Origin: Odontocerum albicorne | Taxonomy: Eukaryota; Arthropoda; Insecta; Trichoptera; Odontoceridae | Assembly: GCA_949825065.1 (NCBI GenBank) | Contig: OX463846.1 | Span: 17,022,205 to 17,086,204, forward strand | Direction of reading: 5' to 3' | DNA length: 64,000 bases | Shown here: positions 21,855 through 33,850 of the stretch, one piece after another | Layout of the letters: every line of letters starts with the position of its first letter | Numbering within the stretch: the stretch's first letter is position 1 | The notes under the pieces: generated by a model | What the model saw: the letters and a program-made list of their open reading frames with translations, nothing else | Told to the model about the DNA's origin: nothing | Databases searched by the model: none | Position numbers and translations under genes: made by a program

Positions 21855-22425
21855 ATCGTACAACTCTAATTTTAACTTTTTAAGTCTGAGATGATGGGAG
21901 AATTCTTCCAAGTATTTGAGAGGAAATATTTCACTAATTTTACCCGTTTTCTAGATTGATAAGAAAAAAATGTCCTCTTATTGTAGGAGCGCATTTTCGA
22001 TAAGGTGCCCCAAGCAGAAAAATACCTCGTCCCGACTCTATTGCCGATCCGTCTTCAGGTACCCACCCGTATGCTGAGAACGGTCACCACATTATTCTTC
22101 ACGTTGTCCTCCCACTTGACTTGTAATAGCACTCAGGACCTTCTTTCCGTTAGGACTCCATTGCAATGTCCTGTATAAACCATTATTTTCGGTATCATAC
22201 GGACCATATGGATTGCAAGCATATTTATGTTGGCTCCTAGCATGTGCGAATATAAATACGTGCTCCTGCCCTCTCTAGCTCACGTATATTACGAAGAATT
22301 TTATTTGCAGTAACAATAAAAATTAAAATTCTTGAAGATATTAAAAATTAGGATGGGATTTGTATAAGAAAGATTAAGCAAAGTTTTGTAGAATATTTTA
22401 AAATGTTTTTTTTTAAATACACATA
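21855..22425. other. DNA without recognised feature
   Basis: A somewhat GC-richer patch at about 22010-22280 could be old transposon sequence. I could not match it to anything. Confidence 0.35.
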
Positions 22426-22429
22426 TATC

Positions 22430-22800
22430 ATCACGCTATTTTTCTGTTAGAGTAGGCTAAGAGGACACAGCGCCAGAACTTGCTATCTCGACACACATTT
22501 TTCGTCTCTTCACATCTATACACCTTCTCATACAGCTCCTACGATTTATCTGACTATGTTTTCGTCTTCCAAAATATCATTCACTTGATCCAACTATACT
22601 TTACTTGGTGTTCCTCTACTACGCCTTCCACTCTTGTTTGCAATATACATTTGTTTTATTAGGTTTTCTTAATTAATTCGTTCTACATATCCAAACAATT
22701 TCATAGTGCTCTTCTTCATCTTACTTAACACATCAGCCTTAAGTTCACATTCATTCCTAATCACTTCTGTAGTCTGTCGTACATTTATTTTTCTTGTTTT
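22430..22800 (-). mobile_element. LINE-G 3' tail fragment
   Basis: Reverse copy of the LINE tail, including CATACAGCTCCTACGATTTATCTGAC split by changes and CACTTGATCCAAC (reverse of the WLDQVN codons). Collinear with 13270-13680. Confidence 0.7.
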
Positions 22801-23164
22801 AAGATTAATTTACAATACATTTGAACGATTTGACAGACCATAGATTATACTAAATCAATGTCATTAGAAAAACGTACTTTAAGAAGCTGCTTCGTTATAA
22901 AAGTAGCTGTAAAGTACTACCGCTACAACTACTACTCTTTATTTGTTTGTTTTAGAAGAATTCTACTCTACATTGAAAATTATTGGTCTACATTTTCCAA
23001 GTAGCTTCAACAATATTGTAAAAAATATAACACAATATATTTTTTAATATTTAAATGTTAACTTCTCGCATTAACACTTCCCCCTAAGGAATCACATGGG
23101 GTTAGTATTGACCTCCAATCATATAAATCGATGATAAACCAATTTTTTCAATTATCAGGGCAAG

Positions 23165-23660
23165 AAATTTTTATTTCACATATAAATAAATAATAAATAA
23201 GTATGGTATAGGTTTATTGATTGCAACATAATATATACATAATATATTTAAATACACTTCAAAAACACATAAAAGGCAGAAAATACATTTCATAGAGAAG
23301 CTATCAAAAGAGATGGGCTCATCTAATAACATCCCCCGGCCAAGATGCACCCCACCAATATAGGGCGCGCCCAGTCGCAAGGATACCAGATGTTTTTCAG
23401 CCCACATCCTTACACATGTAGAATAAGAATAAGAAAAAAAAACAGAAAATAAATATATGGCAAAACGAAATCAAATCCACAAATACCACCTCAGATTAAT
23501 TCAAACAAATACAATTGACAGCAACACAATGTGTACATATATATATACAATATATATAATAAATTCATTCCGAAATTGCACATATATCCCAAAATAAACT
23601 GCAAAAAAAACATGTAAGAGAGAATACATTAAAAGGTCCGTGCTCATTCCACAACATTGT
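23165..23660. repeat. dispersed repeat family E (two adjacent copies)
   Basis: Two related stretches (about 23165-23405 and 23460-23660) share an AT-rich start with AAATAAATAATAAATAA and a later GAAAATACATTTCATAGAG..GAAGCTATC, then AACATCCCCC. A third copy at 33640-33850 has CATTTCAGAGAGAAGCTATC and AACATCCCCCAG. Class unknown; the short minus frames here are coincidental. Confidence 0.5.
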
Positions 23661-23744
23661 TTTATAAGCATTATATAAAACATAGTCGACAAGAATTATG
23701 TTCGTGCACAGCGTCAACTATTTTATCATTTCAATTTATGTCAA

Positions 23745-24620
23745 AAAAAAAATTGACATAAGTACAAAATCAGTGTATTGATGTTTTTTACAAGGAATAT
23801 CTCAAAAACATTACTCTTAACTGTGAAATCAAAGATGTTAAAATTATACTACTTCAACATACTTGAGTAAAAATAACTTATGAATAAGTTCGTTAATATC
23901 TATAAAAAAAAACATTTTTAAATAAATGTGTTGTTAAATTTATTCAAATTTTTAAAATATCTTAAAAAAGATCTCGTACAAAATCAGATAATTGGTGGTT
24001 TTATTACAAAGAATCTCTCAAAAACATTACTTTTAACTATGAAATCAAAGAGATTAAAATTATACTACCTCAACATGCTTGAGTAAAAATAACTTATGAA
24101 TAAGTTCGTCAATATCCATAAAAAAAACATTTTTAAATAAATGTGTTGTTAAATTTATTCAAATTTTTAAAATATCTTAAAAAAGATCTCGTACAAAATC
24201 AGATAATTGGTGGTTTTATTACAAAGAATCTCTCAAAAACATTACTTTTAACTATGAAATCAAAGAGATTAAAATTATACTACCTCAACATGCTTGAGTA
24301 AAAATAACTTATGAATAAGTTCGTCAATATCCATAAAAAAAAACATTTTTAAATAAATGTGTTGTTAAATTTATTCAAATTTTTAAAATGTCTTAAAAAA
24401 GATCTCGTACAAAATCAGATAATTGGTGGTTTTATTACAAAGAATCTCTCAAAAACATTACTTTTAACTATGAAATCAAAGAGATTAAAATTATACTACC
24501 TCAACATGCTTGAGTAAAAATAACTTATGAATAAGTTCGTCAATATCCATAAAAAAAAACATTTTTAAATAAATGTATTACTATATTTATTAAATTTTTT
24601 TAAATATCTTAAAAACGATC
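23745..24620 (+). repeat. 215-bp satellite, 4 units
   Basis: Four tandem units start at about 23755, 23970, 24185 and 24401 (period 215-216 bp), marked by GATCTCGTACAAAATCAG and by CATGCTTGAGTAAAAATAAC. Units 2-4 are nearly identical; unit 1 and the end of unit 4 are diverged, as expected for array edges. Confidence 0.95.
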
Positions 24621-24624
24621 TCAT

Positions 24625-25175
24625 ATAAAGAATTCTTAAATGAGATGATATAGTTAACGTCTTATATGACGGCATAGTAAGTAACTAAAAATATTATGTC
24701 TAGTTTTGTCAGTTAATTTTAGTTTTTTCATACAAGTTTTTTTTTTATTTTGTCAGTTGATTGCTATCTACCTATATTTAACTTATAATAATTTTTTTAT
24801 TCTCACAATTATAGCATAGTTATATATACTTAAACCGGATACTAATTCATTGTACTTAAGTTCTTACTAAATACTACGTTTATTATTTATTTTTCTTTCA
24901 CCGTTTTCCACTGGGTCTGGCGCACAACGCTACTGTTAGTTGCTTCAAGTTACTTTTATCTTCCGACAGGTCCAAGTCTCCTCCCACGTACTGTCAAGTC
25001 GGGTAATAAGCTTCTTTATCTAGTCGATCCATCTGTTCAACATCACTGTTTAGAAACAAAGCGCTTTTACCCATTATTCGAGAATTCCTGGAGAGAAAAT
25101 GGTTTCTCAATTGCGCTGCGGACGAATATCGCCTCTACGTCCTGTCTAAGGGCAGGAGAGAACTACACAATCTAC
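24625..25175. other. DNA without recognised feature
   Basis: AT-rich, with a GC-richer section at 24910-25170. I see no frame or repeat to name. Confidence 0.35.
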
Positions 25176-25179
25176 TCTC

Positions 25180-25345
25180 AACCTATATGACTTAGTTGGT
25201 AGAACGCTTGATTTCAATACTCATAGTTTCAGGATTGATTCGATTCAGTCCTTGATCGATCGGATATGGTTAACATTTCACAGGCGCATCAGGTTCAATT
25301 CCTGGCGGATTCTCTCCCAGACAAGGTTTACTTTTAAACAGTTAT
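25180..25345 (+). mobile_element. tRNA-like SINE head (SINE-D related)
   Basis: ATGACTTAGTTGGTAGAACG (A-box region) and GATTGATTCGATT (B-box-like), about 45 bp apart, resemble the head of SINE-D at 55255. A second GGTTCAATTCCTGG follows at 25290. The divergence and the lack of cloverleaf pairing argue against a functional tRNA. Confidence 0.5.
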
Positions 25346-25445
25346 ACAACAAAAAAAATTCTCTGTAGCGTACATATTTCAAAATGAAAAATGTTATATA
25401 CAATAGAGACTTCAATGTCAAATAAAGAATGCACATTGTAAGATG

Positions 25446-25889
25446 TTAGATCTTTTCAGCACTTCTTAATTGTGTGAAGACTTGGATACAATCACCCAAG
25501 CCACCACAGATGAATAGAAGCGTTTGAAATATGTTTTCTAGGTTTACAAAGTACGCAACAAAGAAGTATTCACTTGCATTTAGGGGAAAATATTGGAAGA
25601 CTCGAAACATTTCATGAGAGGGAACAAATGTTAAAACATCCCAAGTCATATAGTAGGGAAGATACAATAAAAACGAAACGTAGAAAGCAGAAAAAAATCC
25701 TGGCGTAAGAACAAGAGAGTGGTTCCACTGTAAAAAGAAGACATTGTTAAAATAGCCATGATGATTGCCAGCCTCCAACGTGAAGAGGAACGTTAAAAAG
25801 AAGCTTATACGAGTATGTTGCTTATCGTAAATTTTTGGAACGTTATTGAGACACAAAAATAGCGCTGTATAAAACTGTAGCAGATTCAA
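25446..25889 (-). CDS. unassigned 147-codon membrane-protein-like frame
   Basis: A minus-strand frame with no stop for 147 codons and no ATG near its 5' end (a TGA lies just upstream), so it would have to be an exon rather than a whole gene. It is hydrophobic, with two to four likely membrane segments (about residues 30-40, 62-82, 108-130). A TACAG at about 25875 could be a splice acceptor and a GAAGTGCTG near 25455 a donor. The segment FPLNASEYFFVAYF after a membrane span is reminiscent of extracellular loop 2 of insect odorant receptors, but that is only an impression. It overlaps no recognised repeat, which makes it the best candidate for a host exon here; it could also be chance. Confidence 0.3.
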   Translation of the reverse strand: MNLLQFYTALFLCLNNVPKIYDKQHTRISFFLTFLFTLEAGNHHGYFNNVFFLQWNHSLVLTPGFFSAFYVSFLLYLPYYMTWDVLTFVPSHEMFRVFQYFPLNASEYFFVAYFVNLENIFQTLLFICGGLGDCIQVFTQLRSAEKI

Positions 25890-25939
25890 TCAATTAATTG
25901 TCCTGAAGTGTGGTCTCCTTGCAATTGGATCTTTGGGTT

Positions 25940-26420
25940 TGATTTTTTAAGACTTTTCTGTCGAGGTAGGCAGTGGGGAAAAGTGTCAAAGTTTCCTATC
26001 ATGACATAGCTCATTTGCCTCCGCAATGTTCATACATATTTTTATACAACTCCTGTAATTTATTTTACTTCTTATATTTCCTTCTTTCAAAGCTTTATTG
26101 ACATGATCCAACTATACTTTTCTCGGTCACCTTCCGTGGCTCGCACTTATGCTTGCATTACAAATGTGTTTAGGTGATCTTTCGTCACCCATTCAATATG
26201 TCCAAACTACCTCAACGTGCTAACCTACGAACATATCCGTTTTAGCTCACATCCATCCTTAATAATTATATCCTTTATACGCCCGCCACATATTCTCAGT
26301 ACATAAATTTCTACTGCATTTACTTGGCTCATTTCATTAATTTTCCTCATCACTTACATACATTGATGTTGGCACTAAGACGCTGTTGTGAACCATCATT
26401 TTAGCAGATCTTGGTATTGC
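25940..26420 (-). mobile_element. LINE-G 3' tail fragment (longest)
   Basis: The longest collinear copy. From the 3' end (25950) it runs through the reverse of the WLDQVN region (TTGACATGATCCAACTATAC) and the RWFGHIE region (CATTCAATATGTCCAAACTACC). It reaches the RINAVEM region (26290-26330) and a TTGTGAACCATCAT segment near 26400. Confidence 0.7.
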
Positions 26421-26424
26421 TTGG

Positions 26425-27275
26425 TTTGAATATATATTAAAAAAGTAGGCCATAAAATTAAAAAAATCATTTTCTTTTATGAATGGTTCATTAAAATGTT
26501 TTCCTCTGATATTCCTCGGAAACAGACAGTTACAAACCTCGTTTTCAGGATAGGATATTATAATTTAATTAAAAATACAAAAATAATTGTTTGAAGTATA
26601 TACTGTGAAAAACACAGCAGATAAATATTCAAATTTTTGTTTTAATATTTAGAATTTCATGTATTTTAAGAAAAAATTAATTTAATTTTCTTTCTTACAA
26701 TTAATTCAACAAGCGTTGTAAAAAATAATGGTAATATTTTAAAAAGTTCATTAATATGCATAACATTTTTGAAAAAATAATAATGATGAAAAGTAAGTAA
26801 GCGTAAAATGAATAAAACGTACTCCTTAATAAGCAGTTTCTACTGAAATAAAACAGTCTGTTTTAGTGAAAAGAAAAATATTCTATCAACATCAACCCTT
26901 GTATCAATTATTCACACAGAAGAGTGGTTCTTAATCGTTTCAGTTGCCGACAACCCTTCGAAACTTAAGATGTGAAAACCCTACCTCAATTTTCATCCAC
27001 TATAAATAACGAAAAATTTCTTTCGTCTCGATATATTATTTTAATTGTTTGATTGAAAACATTTTCAACAGCACTGGTTCACCGGTAATATAACTTTATT
27101 AAATAATCTGTAATATATATTTTGCTAATGGATTCGTAGAAAAGTAAATCAGGGAAAAGAAAATACACGAGAACGTTATATTTTCAATGCAAACAAATTG
27201 AAAATTTATTTAAAACCTTCATATTTAAACGAAAGAATAAATTTAATACAAAATCATTGTATAGCATTAAACTTT
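26425..27275. other. AT-rich DNA without recognised feature
   Basis: No supported feature. Confidence 0.4.
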
Positions 27276-27279
27276 TGTT

Positions 27280-27475
27280 TTATATAGCACCACCTGTCGG
27301 ACTTATTTGCATGTGTCAATCTCTTTCAACCAACCAGAAAGATGTTAAAGAGGTCTCAAGTGAAATACAGAAATCCTTTGTTTTTTAATCTGGGCTGCAA
27401 TGGTTATCGAATACGCAACCCCCGGACTGGAAAATAAGTATTTTGTCAACTTGGTTATGGAGGTGGTCAATTATG
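27280..27475 (-). mobile_element. SINE-A copy
   Basis: On the minus strand, a head with CCATAACCAAGTTGACAAAA and GGGGGTTGCGTATTCGATAA, then a body with AACATCTTTCTGGTTGGTTG and TGACACATGCAAATAAGTCC. Collinear with 41065-41290. Confidence 0.75.
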
Positions 27476-27814
27476 ACACGGAAATTTCATAATTCAATTG
27501 AGGTATTTTTTTGTTTTTCAATTATAACATATTATAATAATATTTATTCATTTTTATTTTTTTATTCTGCTTTTTCTTTATTATTATTATTTATTTTAAA
27601 ACGTTCGGATTAGAATTATTGTGTTCAGTATTTGATGTAGTTGTTTTATGTTTCAATATAAATTTCGTGATATATCAATTGTGTCTAGTAATTTCAACTC
27701 AATTTTAATACATACCTATGCTGTATGCATTTTATGATCTCCAAGGAAATTTGAGGGCTTTCTAAGTGTTTTTTTTTTTATATATTTATTTTATATTACG
27801 CTGTAACATATTGG

Positions 27815-28035
27815 GAAAATTCAGGGGGGTCGAAATGGATAAACCAAAGGAAGAAATCTTAGAAATGTTTATAAAACATGCGATAACAGAGAAAAGATAC
27901 TTGAAAAACAGGATGTAACTCAATTTGAACAAAAAGAAACGAAGACCATTGAACAAAGATAAATTTGCTTCGATATGCGAAGATTTAATCGTTGAAGTGT
28001 TATCTAATTAAAGTTTCTAATTTTGTCGATCAACA
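27815..28035 (+). repeat. dispersed repeat family H, copy 1
   Basis: About 210 bp shared with 35165-35385: AATTCAGGGG.., AAACCAAAGGAA, AGATACTTGAAAAACAGGAT, AACAAAAAGAAACGAAG and AAGTTTCTAATTTT. A 22-codon frame from an ATG at 27836 is broken in copy 2. It may be transposon coding; class unknown. Confidence 0.75.
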
Positions 28036-28099
28036 ATTACTGTAAGTAATGAGAGAGCTACGATATAGGACAAATGGCATATAACTGGAAATATTGGAT

Positions 28100-28275
28100 A
28101 AAAGAAGATACTGACTTTTATTATACTCGTACATTGTTACCCCATGAATTATTCTCAGTGCACGCATTTCCACAACATTTATTCGGATCCTTTGGGTATT
28201 TTTCCACGTCCACGTTTTACTCCCATACATCGAAGTTCGTACTAAAACTGTTGTGGACCATCATCTTTTGTTAGG
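28100..28275 (-). pseudogene. LINE ORF2 fragment (RT connection region)
   Basis: A minus frame reads MYGSKTWTWKN then INVVEMRALRIIHGV, the SLLYGSE.W..(x)n..INAVEMR.LR pattern that lies just upstream of the LINE-G tail in non-LTR ORF2 proteins. It starts from TGATGGTCCACAACAG. Truncated on both sides. Confidence 0.65.
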
Positions 28276-28279
28276 ATTA

Positions 28280-30115
28280 TAAAAATGGGTAAAGACGCTT
28301 GGGAGAATAGGATAAAGGGGAACATGTTTCATAATAGTTTTGAACTTAGGATAAAGGAATATTAATTATGCAAATGATATATTTTTTTATCTCATCATTC
28401 TAGATTATCTTACTGTTATATCTTATTTTTGAATATGGACACCATTCATATTATCAAAACTGAAGTTTTTCTCATAAAATTGGTAAGCAAGTATTGAAAA
28501 TCCAATGCTATCAATGCGTCATAAATGTCCCTTTACCTTAAACTAAATTTCGTGAGGTTTTTCCAATAAACCTGAATATTCTTCACATTTTAATTTCTAA
28601 ATTCCCCATTTATTTAGACTTTTATCTTTATCCTTCGCATTAAAGATAAACTTTCTTCATTTATTATGCCTATGGAGAACAGGTTCTATCTTATCTGATA
28701 ATTGGTTTGTCTATAAATAAGAAATATTTCTGTTTATAAATAATAATTTCCTCCAGTCGACATTATGCTTCATGCTGCTCTCTCACTTACTCGTATGTTG
28801 TACAGTGCTTACATTATATAAAAAATGTGTCCGTTGCTTTTTACAGCACTCATTGTATCTTGAAAAATGTAGGTGAATCTCTTGAAACTATTTTCCGTAT
28901 ATTTTTTCAGTGGTAAAATACGAAGTGTATTTTTTATTCAATTTGACTTTAATCAAACTTTGAAACAGATTTTTGCACACGTTCATTTTTAATACAATTA
29001 TTTATGTTAGCAGCTTGTACGAGTATGCAATAATCAACAATATATTCGTATAAAGCGTCAGAATTATAAAATTTGCAATTAAACGCTAATTTCTTGTTCC
29101 CAAGGACAATTTTGATGTAATTAAAAAATGTTATTACTTTTATTATTATCTTGAATTGATTAAAAAAATGTTATTATTTTTATTCATGAATGACCTTTTT
29201 AATAATTTGATTACCTCACATTTACGTGTTTATTTTTAACTAGTTTCACGAAAATTACGAGTATATTTTTCTGGATAAAACGTTTCGTATAAATTTGTCA
29301 AGATGAATTAACAGAGTGTTTATTTTTCAAAATGAAGATATTATAGCTTGTATATTCTTCAATTTATGGACTGCTGGACTTGCACCTCCAGATTCCGTAG
29401 TTGATAATAGCATCATCGGAAACACATTCAGCTCCTACAACCCTCCGATAAATGAGAAGAGAGAACACAAGTTGACAAAATAATCGATAGCTTGTAAATC
29501 TCCGCATGCACATGAGGTGATTCGTCCACTAATGTAAATTAGAAGTTTTACAGCTAACTCTGCACCTAAATCTGTTCTGTATGCGGTCGTGTTTCCTAGA
29601 CATGGAGATCCGGGTTGTTTTAGGGTTGAGTCCACCACCAGTTTTCCTGTTATTAACCTTGCATTTGTAGATGACTCCCCCCATTTATTAAATATTTTCC
29701 GATTAGCCAGAATGAATGTCACGATTTTATACACTAGTGTGGGGTACCATTATTTTTTTTATTTACTGTATTTTTTTTTGTAAAAACAAATTGAGTTTCG
29801 CACTTTTAAAGAGTGCTTCTTCACACCGCAGATGTGATACTATTTTACAAATCACAGGGATCCAAGGCATATGCACTAGTTTTCAAATGCAGCTAAGAGT
29901 GTTCATTGCTCCATTGAGTCGTACGTCTACATGTTTTGTGTGGGTATTCGCACTATTCTCGTCATTCCGCTACAAAATAGATTAAAACGTAGTTCGCAAT
30001 GTAAGTTAGACTTGTGAAACGCCTTATTTTTGTATCATTAACAAGCAGTTTATTTTTGACGCTAGGTAAAATGAATTATATTGTATTATATTATACTTTC
30101 ATTGAATACAGTTCA
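28280..30115. other. AT-rich DNA, nothing firm
   Basis: About 1.8 kb. A GC-richer patch at 29440-29660 has overlapping frames on both strands (99 and 64 codons) and a possible B-box (GGTTGAGTCC at 29620) but no clear element. The rest is featureless. Confidence 0.35.
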
Positions 30116-30119
30116 CTCT

Positions 30120-30300
30120 AGTGCGTGTATTGGCATGTGGAAACCAACCAAACAAAAAGATACTTAAGAGACCTTAGGTAAAAACCAGACCGATACCCTT
30201 TTTAATAATCTGGATTCCAGCAGGCATTAAACCCGCAACTCACGGGCTGGAATGCATGTTTCTTACTAACTAGGCCACGTATGCGGCCTAAAAGTTATTT
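30120..30300 (-). mobile_element. SINE-A copy
   Basis: On the minus strand GTGGCCTAGTTAGTAAGAAAC (A-box region) and GAGTTGCGGGTTTAATGCC (B-box region), then GGTATCGGTCTGGTTTTTAC and TTTGTTTGGTTGGTTTCC. It ends about 130 bp left of the mariner at 30431. Confidence 0.7.
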
Positions 30301-30428
30301 CTAAACTAGGATTATTGGCAATTTATCCTCTATTGTTTGGATAGATTTCAAGAGTTTTGTTATCCATAATGACTAAGGATGATAATTTTAACGAAACTAG
30401 TTAAAAAACAAGAATTCGTTTTAAAATA

Positions 30429-31388
30429 CGAGGCATATCCAGAAACTAAGTGTACTGAATTTTTGTAGGTTACAATTTTTTTATTTAAACAAAAAAATTA
30501 CGTGGTTACCGTAGTACATATGTAAACTATTTTTCGGCATAGTCGCCATTGCTCTCAATGCAGGTGGTGAAGCGGGGTATCAACTTTTTGATGCCTTCCT
30601 CGAAGTAGTTTCCCGCCAACCCTTCCGTCCACTTATCCACCTCCTCCTTTACCTCCTCGTCCGTTGAAAACCTTTTTCCACCCATGTGCAGCTTCAGGGA
30701 GGTAAAGAGATAGTAATCTGAAGGTGCTAGGTCAGGGGAATGCGCGGGATGGTTCAGGGCATCCCATTTAAACGAGGCGAGCAGTTCCTTCGTGGTGTTG
30801 GCCGTGTGTGGTCCTGCATTGTAGTGCAGCAGGCAGACTCCCTTTGTCAGCATGCCTCTCCTTTTGGTCTGAATCGCCCTCCGCAATTTTTTTAGGGTCT
30901 CACAGTATCTTGCAGAGTTGATGGTCTCCCCTTGAGGCATATATTCAATTAAAATTATGCCTTGACAGTCCCAAAACACGGATGCCATGATTTTCTTGGC
31001 TGAAATTGTGGTTTTGAACTTTTTGGCGGAGGGTGAAGAGGTGTGACGTGACCGTTTTTAAACTCGCGACACCACTTGTACACACTCGTACGATTCATAG
31101 CTTTATCACCATATGCAGTTTTCACCTCATTATAAACCTCATCCGGAGATTTTCCCTTCCAAACGAGATAACGGATGACGCCGCGTATTTCGCACTTGGC
31201 GGGAGATTGGATTGACATTTTTCACGAAACGTGTTGTCGCGTCGACACTTCTCAACGTACTGACCTCGAACCGGTCTCGTTGCGGAGGGGAAGGGTCAGG
31301 CTACACGGGGGTGTAGCCAACATGTCGAAAATAAAATCCATCCGGTCGTGAGAGCCTCAGTACACGTACTTTCTGGATACGCATAGTA
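30429..31388 (-). mobile_element. mariner element, internally deleted
   Basis: An element of about 956 bp bounded by imperfect terminal inverted repeats of about 30 bp. The left starts CGAGGCATATCCAGAAAC after a TA, and the right, in reverse, CTATGCGTATCCAGAAAG after a TA. Both share a following GTGTACTGA. It encloses a shortened transposase frame on the minus strand, so the TIR and target-site pattern of Tc1/mariner is complete while the coding part is not. Confidence 0.9.
30527..31218 (-). pseudogene. mariner transposase pseudogene with internal deletion
   Basis: The N-terminus (31218-31050; CEIRGVIRYLVWKGKSP then YKWCREFKNGH, a helix-turn-helix start) runs directly into a segment that belongs after the first catalytic aspartate (PPPK..). 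About 140 residues, including the D in the usual MDE motif, are deleted, and the frame shifts at the junction. The C-terminal block (30988-30527) has MASVFWDCQGIIL, a second catalytic site now HYNAGPHT (Asp to Tyr), the third intact as DLAPSDYYLF 34 residues on, and the terminal SNGDYAEK. It is of a different subfamily from the copy at 4.7 kb. Confidence 0.92.
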
Positions 31389-31389
31389 T

Positions 31390-32495
31390 GACTACTTTTC
31401 GTTCGAAGCTTATAATAAATCCAAGGAATGTTTCCCACCCCCTTTAAGTGTGTGTACCCCAGATTAAGAAACGCTGGTGTAGAATAAACTGTTGCGTGCA
31501 ATGTGAGCAGGAACTTATAAATTATGTATGTTACTAAATAATGCAAGTGGGATTTAAAAACTTGACGCATTGCAACACTCAACTTCTCGTAGTGTATGAC
31601 TTTTTGATGCCTTACGTGTCATTCTTCCCTTCTATTTAATTTTTCATTTCAAGTCAGTTTTATTTTTAGCGTAAATTTAGTTTTGTTAATTTAATAATAC
31701 ACTCAGTTCAAATTCTTTACATTTCTTAATTTATCAGAAAATAACAAAGAAAAATACCAACGTTAGAATCACTAAGAATCCACCTGTATTAAGTCGGAAG
31801 TTTATTAAAAATTAATTTATACCTAGCGATATTCATGTTCTAGCAGTAGAACTCTTGTATTTCTTCCGTATTTTAAAAGTTCTGTTCCCGTTGATAAATA
31901 AATATAAATATATATTTTCCATATGTTTGCATTATCACACTTTTAACGTATTTCTATTTCTCAACTGAAAATACCAAATTTGTCATAATCCATGAAGATT
32001 AATTTGTTAAATTAAAGACATTCAGTTAATATGTGTTACATAAATAGATATATCTTATATAAATAATTTTGTCATTTATTCGTCGGTCATAGTATCAAGT
32101 AGGGACATGTGTCATATTGGAAATATTCAGATACTCTGAAATATGTTTTGAATATAATTTTTTTTCTAATACGACTTTTTTAATTCATGAATATAAGTTT
32201 TGGTACGATCGTTTATTGTATTAATGAGTAATCAGTGTAAGGAAGTATATTTTGAAAATATTTTTAATTTTGAAAATATGTTTCCAAATAACACAAAAAA
32301 AATAAATAGTATTAGGTACTATATATAAAATAACAATGGCAATAAATAAAAAAATATATATGATATATTAAAGAGTTTCATTTTCTCTCGTCATTATTGA
32401 CGGGATATTGCCAGTATCTTTCCTATCATAAATCTTTTGAAAAAAAACGGTAGGTTTTTATTATTAAAATGGATATTTGCTGGGTACCTACTATC
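31390..32495. other. AT-rich DNA without recognised feature
   Basis: About 1.1 kb with no supported feature. Confidence 0.4.
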
Positions 32496-32499
32496 AACT

Positions 32500-32825
32500 T
32501 ATTCAACACATTAGGCTGATGTGTTGAGTAAAATGAAGAAGAGCACTCTGAAATAGTTGAGGCACGCAGAACGAATGAATCATAAGAGAGACTAACGAAA
32601 CAAATACGCAGTGGAAATACGAGCTAAAGACTTGGCAGAGGAAAGCCATGGAAAATTTAGTTGGATTCATATGACATAGAAAGTCAATAAATCGTAGGAG
32701 TAGAATAGGAAGATGTATGGATGTAGAAAAGACATTGGCTATGTGTCGAGATAGAATAGTCTGGCGCTCTGCCATAGCTGCCTACCCAGACATGGAAATG
32801 ACGTGATGGTATGTATGTATAAACC
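32500..32825 (+). mobile_element. LINE-G 3' tail fragment
   Basis: Sense-strand copy. Codon remnants of RTNES..ETNKYA, MDVEKTLAMCRDRIVWRSA and AAYPDMEMT precede a 3' end of GACGTGATGGTATGTATGTA. The minus-strand frame 32503-32775 is a shadow of it. Confidence 0.7.
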
Positions 32826-33194
32826 TATCATATACGAGTATGTACCTAATTTCAGCGTTTGTTAACCAATACTTTTCATTTTGTTTACCTATAACAACAA
32901 AGGGGAAGATTTATTTTTAAATAGAATTGTCTTAATGTACATCGATTATTGAGACTTGGCAATTATATATAGAATATAATGTCCACCAAATGGCCACCTC
33001 TAGCCGCGACGCAATGCCGCGCTATTTTGACAACATTTTGCTTGACTACACGTTTCAACACTTATTCCAACAACGACGTCATGGATATTCCCCTTCAGCT
33101 GAACAATTGTGGTGTATATTGACTTATACCTTATTATTTACCTAGCCCCATAAAACTAATCTGAGCGTGATTTAATCCGGTGATCTTTAATCAA

Positions 33195-33440
33195 TCACAA
33201 TTGAAGACCTCCGTTGCCTAGTTGATAAGACAACTGTATCCCGAGCCGGGGGTCGCAGATTCAATTAATGTTGGATCCAAGGGTTATTTACAAAGTGGTT
33301 CACTCATATCATATTTGTCTTAAGGACTCTAAACATATTTCTGGTTGGTTGGAAGAGACTAACACATGGCAATATGCTAGCCAAGTTGAATTGTATGTAA
33401 CGTTAGTTCAATATAATAAGATTTCTAGTTTTCGAGATTA
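33195..33440 (+). mobile_element. SINE-A copy with target-site duplication
   Basis: Head GACCTCCGTTGCCTAGTTG (A-box region), a decayed B box (CGCAGATTCAATTAATG), a body with ATTTCTGGTTGGTTGGAAG and ACATGGCAATATGCTAGCC. It is bracketed by an 8-bp direct repeat TTAATCAA at 33187-33194 and 33441-33448, and it interrupts the transposase pseudogene. This defines the boundaries of a SINE-A insertion. Confidence 0.85.
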
Positions 33441-33639
33441 TTAATCAAATGAAAATTTGTCGATAAAGATCATTGTAACGAGCGCCATGTGACAGTCGAA
33501 TTGCAACGACATGTTGAAAAGGTCAAATTCTTCAATGAGCGATTGCAAAATTTTCATGAATCATGTAGCGGTAGCGCTCGCCATCGACCATAATAGCATT
33601 TCCCGAAATATTTTCGAAAAACTAGGATCCAATAAATAA

Positions 33640-33850
33640 ATAAATATAGATTTTTTAAACATACCTTGAAATTGCATATATATTTTAAGATAATGGCTAA
33701 GAAAATACATTTCAGAGAGAAGCTATCTCATCTCATAACATCCCCCAGTCGAAAAGGCGAGCCCGGCCGTGTGGACGTCAGATTTTTTACAGTCCACGCC
33801 CAGGACACCTCTAGCCTAAATACTGCATTAAGAATCCCCCTGCATGAACG
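33640..33850. repeat. dispersed repeat family E, copy 3
   Basis: Starts AATAAATAAATAAATATAG, then GAAATTGCATATATATTTTA, CATTTCAGAGAGAAGCTATC and AACATCCCCCAG. Shares these in order with 23165-23660. It lies between two collinear parts of the transposase pseudogene. Confidence 0.6.

Noticed and set aside
25186..25256. Possible tRNA gene
   Set aside because: A and B boxes present but arms do not pair; resembles the SINE-D head.
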